Shown: positions 44,270 through 53,392 of the stretch, in pieces
Layout of the letters: each line of letters starts with the position of its first letter
Position numbering within the stretch: the stretch's first letter is position 1
Assembly: GCA_002162925.1 (NCBI GenBank)
Contig: MABC01000055.1
Location: 1-64,000, forward strand
Direction of reading: 5' to 3'
Source of the DNA: Thalassotalea sp. 42_200_T64
GTDB taxonomy: Bacteria > Pseudomonadota > Gammaproteobacteria > Enterobacterales > Alteromonadaceae
DNA length: 64,000 nt
Program-made: the position numbers and the translations under genes
Notes under the pieces: model-generated
The model's database searches: none
Seen by the model: the letters and a program-made list of their open reading frames with translations, nothing else
What the model was told of the DNA's origin: nothing

Positions 44270-44447
44270 TTAAAAAACATTAATAAGACAGTTAACACCA
44301 CACCATTTATATGATAAATATTGCAAATGATGTTTTCACTTGTAGTATCAATGTAACAAACGGTAAAGAGTTATTAGTTTGAGTAACACAAAATAATGCA
44401 ACAACTTGCAGACATTGATGCAAAAAACACCCCGGGGAGGGATTGAA

Positions 44448-47144
44448 ATGCAACTAGCAAAACCAAAACTTAGTTATCTATCTATGGCAATCATGCTTAG
44501 TTTAGGCGCAACTAATAACGTACTGGCTGCTGAAGAACAAGCAGATGCCATGGACGAAAGCGTAGAAACCATTACGGTTACTGGTATTCGCGGCTCTTTA
44601 GTACGGGCAATGGATTTGAAAAAGTCAGCAGATGGCATTGTGGATGCGATCTCAGCAGAAGACATTGGTAATGTTTCCCGATCAGAACGTGGCCGAATCT
44701 CTGCAACGTATTTCCGGCGTTTCTATCGATCGCGATGGCGGTGAAGGTCAATTTATCAGTGTTCGTGGTTTAGGTCCTGAGTTTAACGCGGTTTTGGTGA
44801 ATGGTCGTACGATGGCAACCGTGAGTGGTGGTCGTAAATTTAGCTTTGACACTCTGGCGGCAGAATTAATTAGTGGTGCCGAAGTGCACAAAACCCAAAC
44901 TGCTAAACTTCAAGATGGTAGCATTGGCGCCACGGTAAATATTACCACCCATCGTCCGTTAGACATCAATGGCTTTAAAGCAGTTGTCAGTGCCAAAGGC
45001 ACGTACGATGATATGTCGGAAGAAACCAATCCAACGTTTTCCGGGTTAATTAGCAACACCTTTGACGATGATAAATTTGGCGTATTGGCCTCCTTAAGCT
45101 ATAGCGATCGTGACCTTCGTAGTGATGAAGCACAAACTGCCGGTTGGTATGGTGGTACTGACTTAGATTTGGAAGGTGATTTTGATGATGTCTATTTTCC
45201 ACGAAACTATGACCAAATCGTCAAAACAGAAACTCGTGAACGTACCAGTGGTACCTTAGTGCTTCAATACCAGCCTAATGATGATTTGCTATTTACCGCC
45301 GATGCCTTGTATTGATCCTACGACGTAAGTTTTCGTCAAGACATTCTTGCCCATTGGTTCGAAGTTGGCAACACCGTTGGTGCAGAACTCGATGAAAACC
45401 GTACTGTGGTACGCTAGATTCAAGTATTAATAGTGCCACCGATTATTTAAACCGTTTGTCTAACACCAAAACGGAAACTACCGCCTTTGGCTTTAACGCT
45501 GACTGGCAAGTTAACAGTGACTTAAATGTAGTCGCCGATATTTCTTACTCAAAAGCCGAATCAAATAATGGTAATGACAGAACCGATACCGTTGCCGGCT
45601 TCTTTAATGACTACACCGTCGATTACAGCCAGGGCGGCGTATCGGAATTAGCGTTTGCGGAAAATCTTGATAAAGATATTTTAGGCGCGAACTGGGCCCA
45701 GTTTTTTGGTGATGATATTGAAGATGAGATTGTCGAAATGCGTCTCGATGCCGAGTGGGTACTCGATCAAGGGGTGTTAAGCAAAGTCAATTTTGGTGCG
45801 TCTTATTCAGACCGAACATTACAAACGATGCCAACCAATACCTTTACCGAAATCCGTAATGGCTGGGGTGGCTACATTGTCGAATTACCAGCAAGTTTAT
45901 TTACCGATTTTAATGCCGATGGTTTCTTGTCTGCCGAAGGCGGCTATCCGGCCAATAACTGGTTGATTTTTAATTCTTACGAGTTTATGGACTTCCTCGA
46001 AAGTGAAGCAGGCTATGGCCAGTTATCACCAGAAGATGCGGCTAGAATGAAAGCGAATATTGATCAATATGATGGTCATACGGCTCACGATGTAGTAGCA
46101 AATTCATTTGAAGTGAACGAAGAATTGATGGCGTTGTATGTCGATGCCTATTTCCAGGGTGAAATTGGCGAAATGCCATGGTAAGTGGTTGCTGGTGTTC
46201 GTTACGTGGAAACCACAACGAAATCGTCAGGTTTTGGTAATGAATTAGAAGATATGAACGGTCCAGATGGCACTGGAAATTATTCTCCTGTGATGTCTGA
46301 CGATATTGTGCCGCTATCGGTAACCAGTGATTATGATCACTTTTTGCCTAGCATAAACGCCAACATTAAAGTGGTTGAAGATGTATTTATTCGCGCCGCT
46401 TACTCTGAGAGTATCACTCGAGCTACGTTAACTGAACTTTCCCCTGCTCTTTCGTACGGCGGTGGTAAAATTGACGGCTTAAATGCCTCTGGCGGTAACC
46501 CGTACCTGAAGCCCTACGAATCGACTAACTTCGATTTAAGCGTTGAATGGTACTTTGATGAGGCAAGTTATGCATCGGCGGCCTATTACACCAAAGATGT
46601 TGATAATTTTATCGATCAAGGCCAACGACAAGAAACGTTTAACTTACCTAGCGGAGATTTTGAATATAACATCAGCAGTCCAGTAAACTTAAATTCTACC
46701 ACCATCGATGGTTTTGAGATTGCTTTTCAACATACGCTAAACTATTTACCAGCACCATTTAACGGCTTTGGTTTTATGGCAAATATGACGTTTGTGGAGA
46801 GTTCTTCCGATGATGACGTAGAAATTCCTGGCTTAGGGGATTCACAAAACCTGGTCGTGTTTTATGAACAAGAGAACTTCCAATTCAGGGTAGCATATAA
46901 CAACCGTGATGAGTTCTTGCAAACAATGGAAAACTGGGCAGGTGGCGATCCTATCTATGTTGAAGACTATTCACAAGTTGATGTTAGTGGTAGCTACGAC
47001 ATTAACGATAACTTCACCATTTTCGTTGAAGGCATCAATGTGACCAATGAAGTGACGAAAAAACGTGGTACATTATCAAACCATATGATTTCGATTGCCG
47101 AAACTGGTGCACGCTATTCAGTTGGTGTTAGAGCAAGCTTCTAA
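44448..47144 (+). pseudogene. TonB-dependent outer-membrane receptor, multiply disrupted
   Basis: About 898 codons from ATG 44448, which follows GGGAGGGATTGAA. A signal peptide ends near NNVLA|AEEQ; a TonB-box-like ETITVTGIRGSL and the plug (PDQNVAESLQRISGVSIDRD) follow, then the barrel, ending in ...YSVGVRASF with terminal Phe. Faults: one extra base near 44682 (GTTTCCC where GTTCCC restores NVPDQN), TGA at 45313..45315, one base lost near 45413, and TAA at 46182..46184. The IRGSL/plug type is common in receptors for glycans and peptides in Alteromonadales. Substrate unknown; the surrounding genes suggest glycopeptide or amino-acid-linked sugar. A strong terminator follows. Confidence 0.88.
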
Positions 47145-47156
47145 CTGCAATAGAGC

Positions 47157-47192
47157 AAGAAAGGGCCAAATTTAAATTGGCCCTTTCTTTTA
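47157..47192 (+). terminator. Rho-independent terminator after the TonB receptor
   Basis: AAGAAAGGGCCAA pairs perfectly with TTGGCCCTTTCTT across a 7-base loop and is followed by TT. It starts 12 bases past the receptor stop. Confidence 0.85.
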
Positions 47193-47225
47193 CCCTTCAA
47201 TCTATCGTCTTTAAGATACTTTATT

Positions 47226-48295
47226 ATGAAAAACCTCATATCTGGCTACGCGCCGAAACCAAGCAGGATGAACAAAGAACCGCGTTAACACCTAATGGTG
47301 CACAGCAACTGATTGCCGCAGGTTTTCAAGTGAGTGTTGAACAGTCTCAACAAAGCATATTTAATGATGCTGACTATCAGGCGGTAAATTGTAACATCGT
47401 TACTGCAGGCAGTTGGGTCGGTGCGCCAAGAGATGCCATTATTTTGGGGTTGAAAGAACTACCAGAGCACGATTTCCCATTAATTCATCAACATATTTAT
47501 TTTGCCCATGCCTATAAAGACCAACTCGGTTGGCAAGACTTACTAAGCCGTTTTAAAACAGGCAGTGGTAAGCTTTATGATCTGGAATTTTTAGTAGATG
47601 ACAACAATCGCCGCATTGCCGCGTTTGGCTACTGGGCAGGATTTGCCGGTGCCGCGTTATCGGTACAAGCCTGGGTAAACCAAAACCAGGGCATAAAACC
47701 AGCATTAAGCGATATTCACTCTTATGCGAATAAAGGTTCATTACTTAGCGAGCTTGCTAAAGGGCTGGAAAATAGCAATAACAAGCCACGGGTATTAGTG
47801 ATAGGCGCCAAAGGTCGAAGTGGCAGTGGCGCCGTCGATTTAGCCAAAGCATTAAACCTTAGAGTGGTAGAATGGGATTTAGCCGAAACGCAAAAAGGTG
47901 GTCCATTCGTTGAAATCAATGACATGGATATTCTGGAAAACTGCGTCTTGGTAAATCAAGATTTACCACCATTTATTACTACCGAGATGCTCAATAGCGC
48001 AGACCGTAAATTGGCGGTTATTGTTGATGTCAGTTGTGACCCTTATGGCAGTTACAATCCTTTGCCCATTTATCATCAATGTACTACGTTTAAGCAACCA
48101 TGTATTGAAATAGCCGCGGACAAGAATCCGTTGAGCTTAATTGCGATGGATCATCTACCTTCGCGGTTACCCAACGAAAGCAGTGAAGATTATGGTCAGC
48201 AATTATTAACCCATGTATTAACTCTTGATGATAAAAGCCAGGGCGTTTGGCCGAAAGCATTGGCGCTTTATCAACAAAAAATCGACTCGATATAA
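47226..48295 (+). CDS. Saccharopine dehydrogenase, lysine-forming type (LYS1-like), start disrupted
   Basis: The body reads HIWLRAETKQDEQRTALTP, the N-terminal signature of NAD-dependent saccharopine/alanine dehydrogenase-like enzymes, with VLVIGAKGRSGSGAVDLA as Rossmann motif and VDVSCDPYGSYNPLP near the C-terminus. It converts lysine plus 2-oxoglutarate to saccharopine when working catabolically. The expected ATG at 47226 is followed by five A's; six would give M-K-K-P-H-I-W in frame, so one base seems lost. The only other upstream start in frame (TTG 47177) is inside the terminator stem and unlikely. It is 9 bases from the next gene. Confidence 0.8.
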
Positions 48296-48304
48296 AGGTC
48301 CACG

Positions 48305-49471
48305 ATGACAAGCAATATGAAACCCACAATTCACTGGCTTGGTGCCGGTTTATCCTCAAAGCCCGGAATTAAATTACTGGCAGAAAGTGAACACCCGCTT
48401 ATTGTTTGGAATCGCTCTCTGGCAAAAGCAAAAGCAACATTAGCCGATATCTTCGATAAAACGATAATTATGCAACTCGACTGGGATGTACTGGCAATGA
48501 CCATCAATCCGGGTGATGTTGTCGTTTCTATGCTACCGGTAACCAAACATATGCAAGTGGCTACTCTGTGTCTTGACAAACAAGCGCACTTTGTCTCAAG
48601 CAGTTATATTTCTGCTGACATGGCGGCACTGCATGACCAGGCCAAAGCATTGAACTTATGCCTGATTAATGAAGTAGGTTTAGATCCGGGCATCGATCAT
48701 TTATTCGCCCATGATTTAGTAGACCAGTATCGTAATAGTGCACAATTTAACCCAGATAATGAACTTTACTTTCGCTCATACTGTGGTGGTTTTCCGAAAA
48801 TAGTAAACGACTTTAAATACAAATTTAGCTGGTCGCCATTGGGGATGTTGAAAGCGCTTAAATCGCCGGCAAAATGGATAAGTGAGGGGGAAATCAAAAC
48901 CTCTCAAGCGCCCTGGGAAGCATTGCGCGATTATCGAGTTGAGTTAGGTTCGGGTCAGGAAACCTTTCAGGCCTACCCGAACCGGGATTCCCCCCCTTTT
49001 ATCGAACAATATCAGCTTGCCGATGACAAGGTAAAAGAATTTGTCAGAGGTACACTGAGACTGTCCGGTTGGTCAACCGCATGGCAATACCTGTTTGATG
49101 AAATTGCCCAGTTATCTGCCCAAGAAAGTGAAGCGCGATTCACTGAAATCAGTCAACAGCTTGAACAACAGTATGCTTATGATGACGATGAACCGGACCG
49201 GGTTGTGCTTTATGTTGAGTTCGAGGCAAAACAAGCGGATGAAAAAATCTGGCAGCAAAGCTACTTGCTCGATTGTACCGGTAATGAGTCGGGACAAGCA
49301 ATGGCAAGACTGGTTTCTACTCCCGTAGCATTCGCTGTTTTATCGGTGCTAAATAATGAGATAAACGCTGGCGTTAGTGCGGCGCCGAAGGAACCAAAAC
49401 AGCTGCAGAACTGGATAAGTAGATTAACCAATTTAGGAGAATCGATCACCAAGCGTAATCATTTGGCATAG
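48305..49471 (+). CDS. Saccharopine dehydrogenase, glutamate-forming type (LYS9-like)
   Basis: 388 residues. The N-terminal Rossmann domain begins IHWLGAGLSSKPGI. The signature LINEVGLDPGIDHLFAHDL and the SYCGGFP segment belong to saccharopine reductase/dehydrogenase (Lys9 family). It splits saccharopine to glutamate and aminoadipate semialdehyde. An AAAGG site precedes the ATG. Paired with the previous gene it forms the two-step saccharopine route of lysine breakdown, done in animals by the bifunctional LKR/SDH. The frame is intact. Confidence 0.88.
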   Translation: MTSNMKPTIHWLGAGLSSKPGIKLLAESEHPLIVWNRSLAKAKATLADIFDKTIIMQLDWDVLAMTINPGDVVVSMLPVTKHMQVATLCLDKQAHFVSSSYISADMAALHDQAKALNLCLINEVGLDPGIDHLFAHDLVDQYRNSAQFNPDNELYFRSYCGGFPKIVNDFKYKFSWSPLGMLKALKSPAKWISEGEIKTSQAPWEALRDYRVELGSGQETFQAYPNRDSPPFIEQYQLADDKVKEFVRGTLRLSGWSTAWQYLFDEIAQLSAQESEARFTEISQQLEQQYAYDDDEPDRVVLYVEFEAKQADEKIWQQSYLLDCTGNESGQAMARLVSTPVAFAVLSVLNNEINAGVSAAPKEPKQLQNWISRLTNLGESITKRNHLA

Positions 49472-49513
49472 CTCAAATAGCAAGTTAATTCTCCATAGCA
49501 ACAAAAGAAGGTA

Positions 49514-51026
49514 ATGATGACCCACACAGCGCGTAGCCCAAGCTTATTTGATGCTTTGATCCCGATATTATTCCTGGTACTGTTGTTATCAATGGCGGTA
49601 TTTTACTTTGGTGATAACTCGTCATCGGGCTCTAACCAAATAGCTCTTATGATTTGTGCCGGTATTGCCACTATTATTGGTTTAAAAAACGGTCATAAGC
49701 GAAAACACATTGAAAAAAGCATTGTTAAAGGGATAAGCCTACTCTTGGCGCCATTCTTATTTACTGGCGGTAGGGACATTAATTGGTACCTGGTTATTGG
49801 CAGGTACTGTGCCAACAATGATTTATTACGGCTTGCAAATTCTCAATCCCGATTACTTCTATGTTAGTTGCTCAATAATTTGTGCCATCGTGGCGATTAG
49901 CATTGGCAGTAGCTGGACGGTTGCCGCCACCATAGGTGTGGCTTTGATGGGCGTAGCAAACGGCCTTAACATTTCGGCACCAATCACTGCTGGCGCAATT
50001 ATTAGTGGCGCCTACTTCGGCGACAAGCTATCGCCATTATCCGATACCACAAATCTTGCTCCTGCGGTGGCAGGCACCGAGTTATTCACGCATATTAAAC
50101 ACATGATCTGGAGTACCATTCCCAGCTTTATTATCGCCTTGTTCATTTTCTTAATGCTTGGCTTTAATCAAGAGGCTCCTGTTATCGATGGTCAGTTAGG
50201 CGCTTTGCTGACCAGCCTGCAACAAGTGTACTTTATCGATTGGTATCTGCTGTTACCTTTGCTGGTCACTTTAGGATTAGCGGTTAAAAAGGTGCCGGCA
50301 TTCCCAGCCATTGGTATCGGCGCCATTACCGGTGCAGTTTGGGCGGTGTTGTTTCAGCAAGATTTGATTTTACCTTATGCCGACAGTGGCCTGAGTAGCT
50401 TAAGCGCCAACATCACCGTGGTTTGGCAAGTGATGCATGAAGGGGTTAAGTTAAATACTGATAACGCATTAATGAACGACCTGCTAAGTGGCGGTGGTAT
50501 GGGCTCAATGCTAAACACCATCCTGTTCATTATTTGTGCGATGACGTTCGGCGCCATCATGGAAGGGGTTGGTTTATTGAAAAAAATCGTCGAAAGCTTG
50601 ATCCGTTTTTCACAAAAAGCCAGTTCATTGATCACCACCACTATCATCACAGCTTTCGGCACAAACTGTATCGCCGCCGATCAATACATAGCGATTGTAA
50701 TGCCGGGGCGTATGTTTAAAGATGAATACAGTAACCGTAATTTGCCCCCTGAAAATTTATCGCGGGCGCTAGAAGATGGCGGCACAGTAACCTCGCCGCT
50801 AGTGCCTTGGAATACCTGTGGTGCCTATATGCAATCGGTATTATTAGTGAATCCCTTGGAGTATGCGGTATTTTGTTTCTTTAATTGGTTAACGCCAATT
50901 GTCGGCATTACTTGTGCTGTGCTGGGTTATAAAGTGAAAACTTTAGTAAAAAAAGATAGCAAAAACATTAACGAACAGTTAAAAATTCCGAAAAAGCTAA
51001 GACGAGTAAAACGGGTGGAATTATGA
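49514..51026 (+). pseudogene. NhaC-family sodium/proton antiporter or amino acid transporter, frameshifted
   Basis: About 504 codons with a +1 shift near 49766..49772; removing one G restores GVGTLIGTWLLAGTVPT. Many membrane segments are visible. The NhaC-type motif GAYFGDKLSPLSDTTNLAPA (two parts) and TAFGTNCIAADQY are intact. One NhaC branch (LysW) has been proposed as a lysine transporter, so with the saccharopine genes directly upstream, uptake of lysine or hydroxylysine is a reasonable guess. It starts after an AAGAAGG site, and its stop overlaps the start of the next gene (ATGA). Confidence 0.82.
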
Positions 51027-52576
51027 GCAATGAATTAAAACACATCGTAATTGTTGGCGGCGGCAGTGCTGGCTGGATAGCGGCTGGGACACTTGCGGCA
51101 AATCATCATGCCAACCAACCTGGCGGCATTAAAATAACGCTTATCGAATCACCCGAGGTGAAAACCATAGGTGTTGGTGAAGGCACTTGGCCAACTATGC
51201 GTAATACGTTAAGGAATATGGGTGTTTCGGAAACTGACTTCATGCGTGAATGTGATGCCAGTTTCAAACAAGGCGCCAAGTTTGCAAAATGGGTAACCGG
51301 TAGCGACGATGATTTTTACTATCATCCACTGGTATTGCCGCAAGGATACTTTGATGTCGATTTATTCAAGCCATGGAAGATGGCAAAATCAAATGTGTCG
51401 TTTTCCAATGTGGTGTGTTATCAGGAACAATTGTGTGAACGCAATTTAGCCCCTAAATTAATCACCACGCCGGAATATGCCGCGGTGGCAAATTACTCTT
51501 ACCACCTGGATGCTGGTAAGTTCGCGAGTTTTTGAAAAATCACTGCACCCAAAAACTGGGAGTGAAACATATTCTTGATCACGTCAGCGCAGTAACTTCT
51601 GCAGAAAATGGCGATATCGCCTCGGTGAGTAGTGTTAACCATGGCGATATTACTGGTGATTTATTTATTGATTGTACCGGTTTTCTGCCCTGCTGATTGG
51701 CAAACACTATAAAATACCGTCCGTGTGCAAAAAAGATATCCTGTTCATCGATACCGCATTAGCGGTGCAAATTCCATACGATTCAGCCGACAGCTCAATT
51801 GCCTCGCACACCATTTCAACCGCACAAGAATCCGGCTGGATTTGGGATATCGGCTTACGGACGCGGCGTGGTGTAGGCCATGTCTATTCAAGTAAGCATT
51901 CGAGCCAGGAACGTGCTGAGCAGTTATTAAGGGACTATCTGGCTGAATCGATTGGCGATAAGGCCAAGGACTTGAGCTTTCGAAAAATCGATATCAACCC
52001 GGGTGTCAGAGAAAAATTTAGGGTAAATAATTGCGTTGCTGTTGGCATGTCGGCCGGTTTTTTGGAGCCGCTTGAAGCCTCGGCGTTGGTGATGATTGAA
52101 CTGGCTTGCGCCAGCATCAGCGAGCAATTACCAGCCAATCGTGAAACCATGGATATTGTTGCTAAAAGCTACAATGATAAATTTCAATATAACTGGGATC
52201 GGGTGATCGATTTTCTCAAGTTACATTACGTTGCCAGCAAACGTGCCGATAGCGCATTTTGGCGCGATAACCGTGACCCGGAAACCATACCGGAAAGTTT
52301 GCAGGAGTTGATGTCGTTATGGCAACACAGATCACCATCTGAGTACGACTTTCAACGCAAACGAGAAATGTTCTCAGCAGCAAGTTATCAATACGTGCTC
52401 TACGGCATGGATTATAATCACTCGATTGAGACTGGCTTTGTTAGCGATGACGTACAGCGCAAAGCCGCAAACTGTTTACCGAAAACCAGCAGCTGATCAA
52501 ACGCTACCTAACGGCACTGCCGAGCCATCGCGAGTTGATTAACAAGGTATGTCAATTTGGCTTTCAAAAAGTTTAA
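51023..52576 (+). pseudogene. Tryptophan-halogenase-like flavoprotein with three frameshifts
   Basis: About 517 codons. FAD motif IVGGGSAGWIAAGTLA, the GVGEGTWPTM segment and WIWDIGLRTRRGVGH (halogenase WxWxI motif, with Gly where the classic enzymes have Pro) identify the family. One-base losses near 51526 (GG to G), 51684 (T5 to T4) and 52465 (CCC to CC) break it; restoring them yields FLKNHCTQKLG, GFSALLIGKHYK and KLFTENQQLIKR. Such proteins next to SapC and TonB receptors are common in glycan- and peptide-use loci of Alteromonadales, where chemical role is unproven. It overlaps the transporter stop. Confidence 0.85.
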
Positions 52577-52602
52577 CTAACTTTAACTAAAAAAATTGTG
52601 GA

Positions 52603-53340
52603 ATGAATATGATCAAATTAGAAAAGTTAGACAGTGCCAGTCATCCGCACACAAAAGTATTGCCTCTGGGCAGTGTCGCTGAAGCCTCTATGCAGCACAT
52701 GGTGCAAAACGTGCCACAAGAATTTAAAGAAATCGCCCAACACTTTCCGATATTTTTCGCCAAAGACCCGGAAACCGGACAATTTAACCTGATGGCGTTG
52801 CTCGGTTTAAACGTAGACGAAAATCTGTTTATAAAAAATGGATATTGGCAAAGCCAATATATCCCGTTAAAAATACAAACCCTGCCATTTTTCTTAATTG
52901 AAGACATCCAACAGCGAAACGGTGAGCAGGTATCGAAGCCAGCGCTTGCCATTGATGTTGTCAGCTCTCGTGTACAGCAAACTCAAGGTGAGGCCTTATT
53001 CGAGCAAGGTCGTGCGACTGAATATTTACAAACCAAAGCCACTCAGTTGGCGCAATTTGTCGAAGGGTTAAGATTCAATCAGCAGTTCATCAAGGCGTTA
53101 TTGGCGGAAGATTTATTAGAAGCGGTAGATTTAGATATTCGCTTTGAAAATGGCGAACAGGTGAACCTACAGGGCTTGTACACCATCAATAAAGAAATGT
53201 TATTGCAAGTGCCAACAGCGGCTCAGCAAGAATTTGAAAATTTAGGTTATGTCGAATTGATCACTGACATATTCTCTTCATTGCCACAGGTGGAAACTTT
53301 AATATCTCGTAAAAATCAGCAATCAAAAAACGTGAGCTAA
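52603..53340 (+). CDS. SapC family protein
   Basis: 245 residues, intact. KVLPLGSVAEAS...QHFPIFFAKDPETGQFNLMALLGL and the WQSQYIPLKIQTLPFFLI stretch are typical of SapC. The name comes from an S-layer-associated Campylobacter gene, but members in marine bacteria cluster with TonB receptors and halogenase-like genes, with no known activity. It is the last gene of the plus-strand lysine-linked run, closed by a hairpin at the stop codon. Confidence 0.82.
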   Translation: MNMIKLEKLDSASHPHTKVLPLGSVAEASMQHMVQNVPQEFKEIAQHFPIFFAKDPETGQFNLMALLGLNVDENLFIKNGYWQSQYIPLKIQTLPFFLIEDIQQRNGEQVSKPALAIDVVSSRVQQTQGEALFEQGRATEYLQTKATQLAQFVEGLRFNQQFIKALLAEDLLEAVDLDIRFENGEQVNLQGLYTINKEMLLQVPTAAQQEFENLGYVELITDIFSSLPQVETLISRKNQQSKNVS

Positions 53341-53370
53341 TACCACCCTCCCTGACCCGAGAGGGTGGTA
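53341..53370. terminator. Bidirectional hairpin between SapC and the desulfurase fusion
   Basis: TACCACCCTC (53341..53350) pairs exactly with GAGGGTGGTA (53361..53370) across 10 bases. It begins at the last base of the SapC stop region and separates converging genes. Confidence 0.7.
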
Positions 53371-53392
53371 AACTCAAATTAAATTCAGCAAA

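Noticed and set aside
47177-47225. TTG 47177 as the true start of the LYS1-like gene
   Set aside because: It is inside the terminator stem and adds 16 residues unlike any family member.
47145-47226. Lysine riboswitch ahead of the saccharopine genes
   Set aside because: The short space is taken up by a rho-independent terminator; no L-box segments are visible.
51023-52576. Halogenase as a tailoring enzyme of the borosin peptide
   Set aside because: It lies 33 kb away in a run with SapC, transporter and lysine genes; the gene is also broken.
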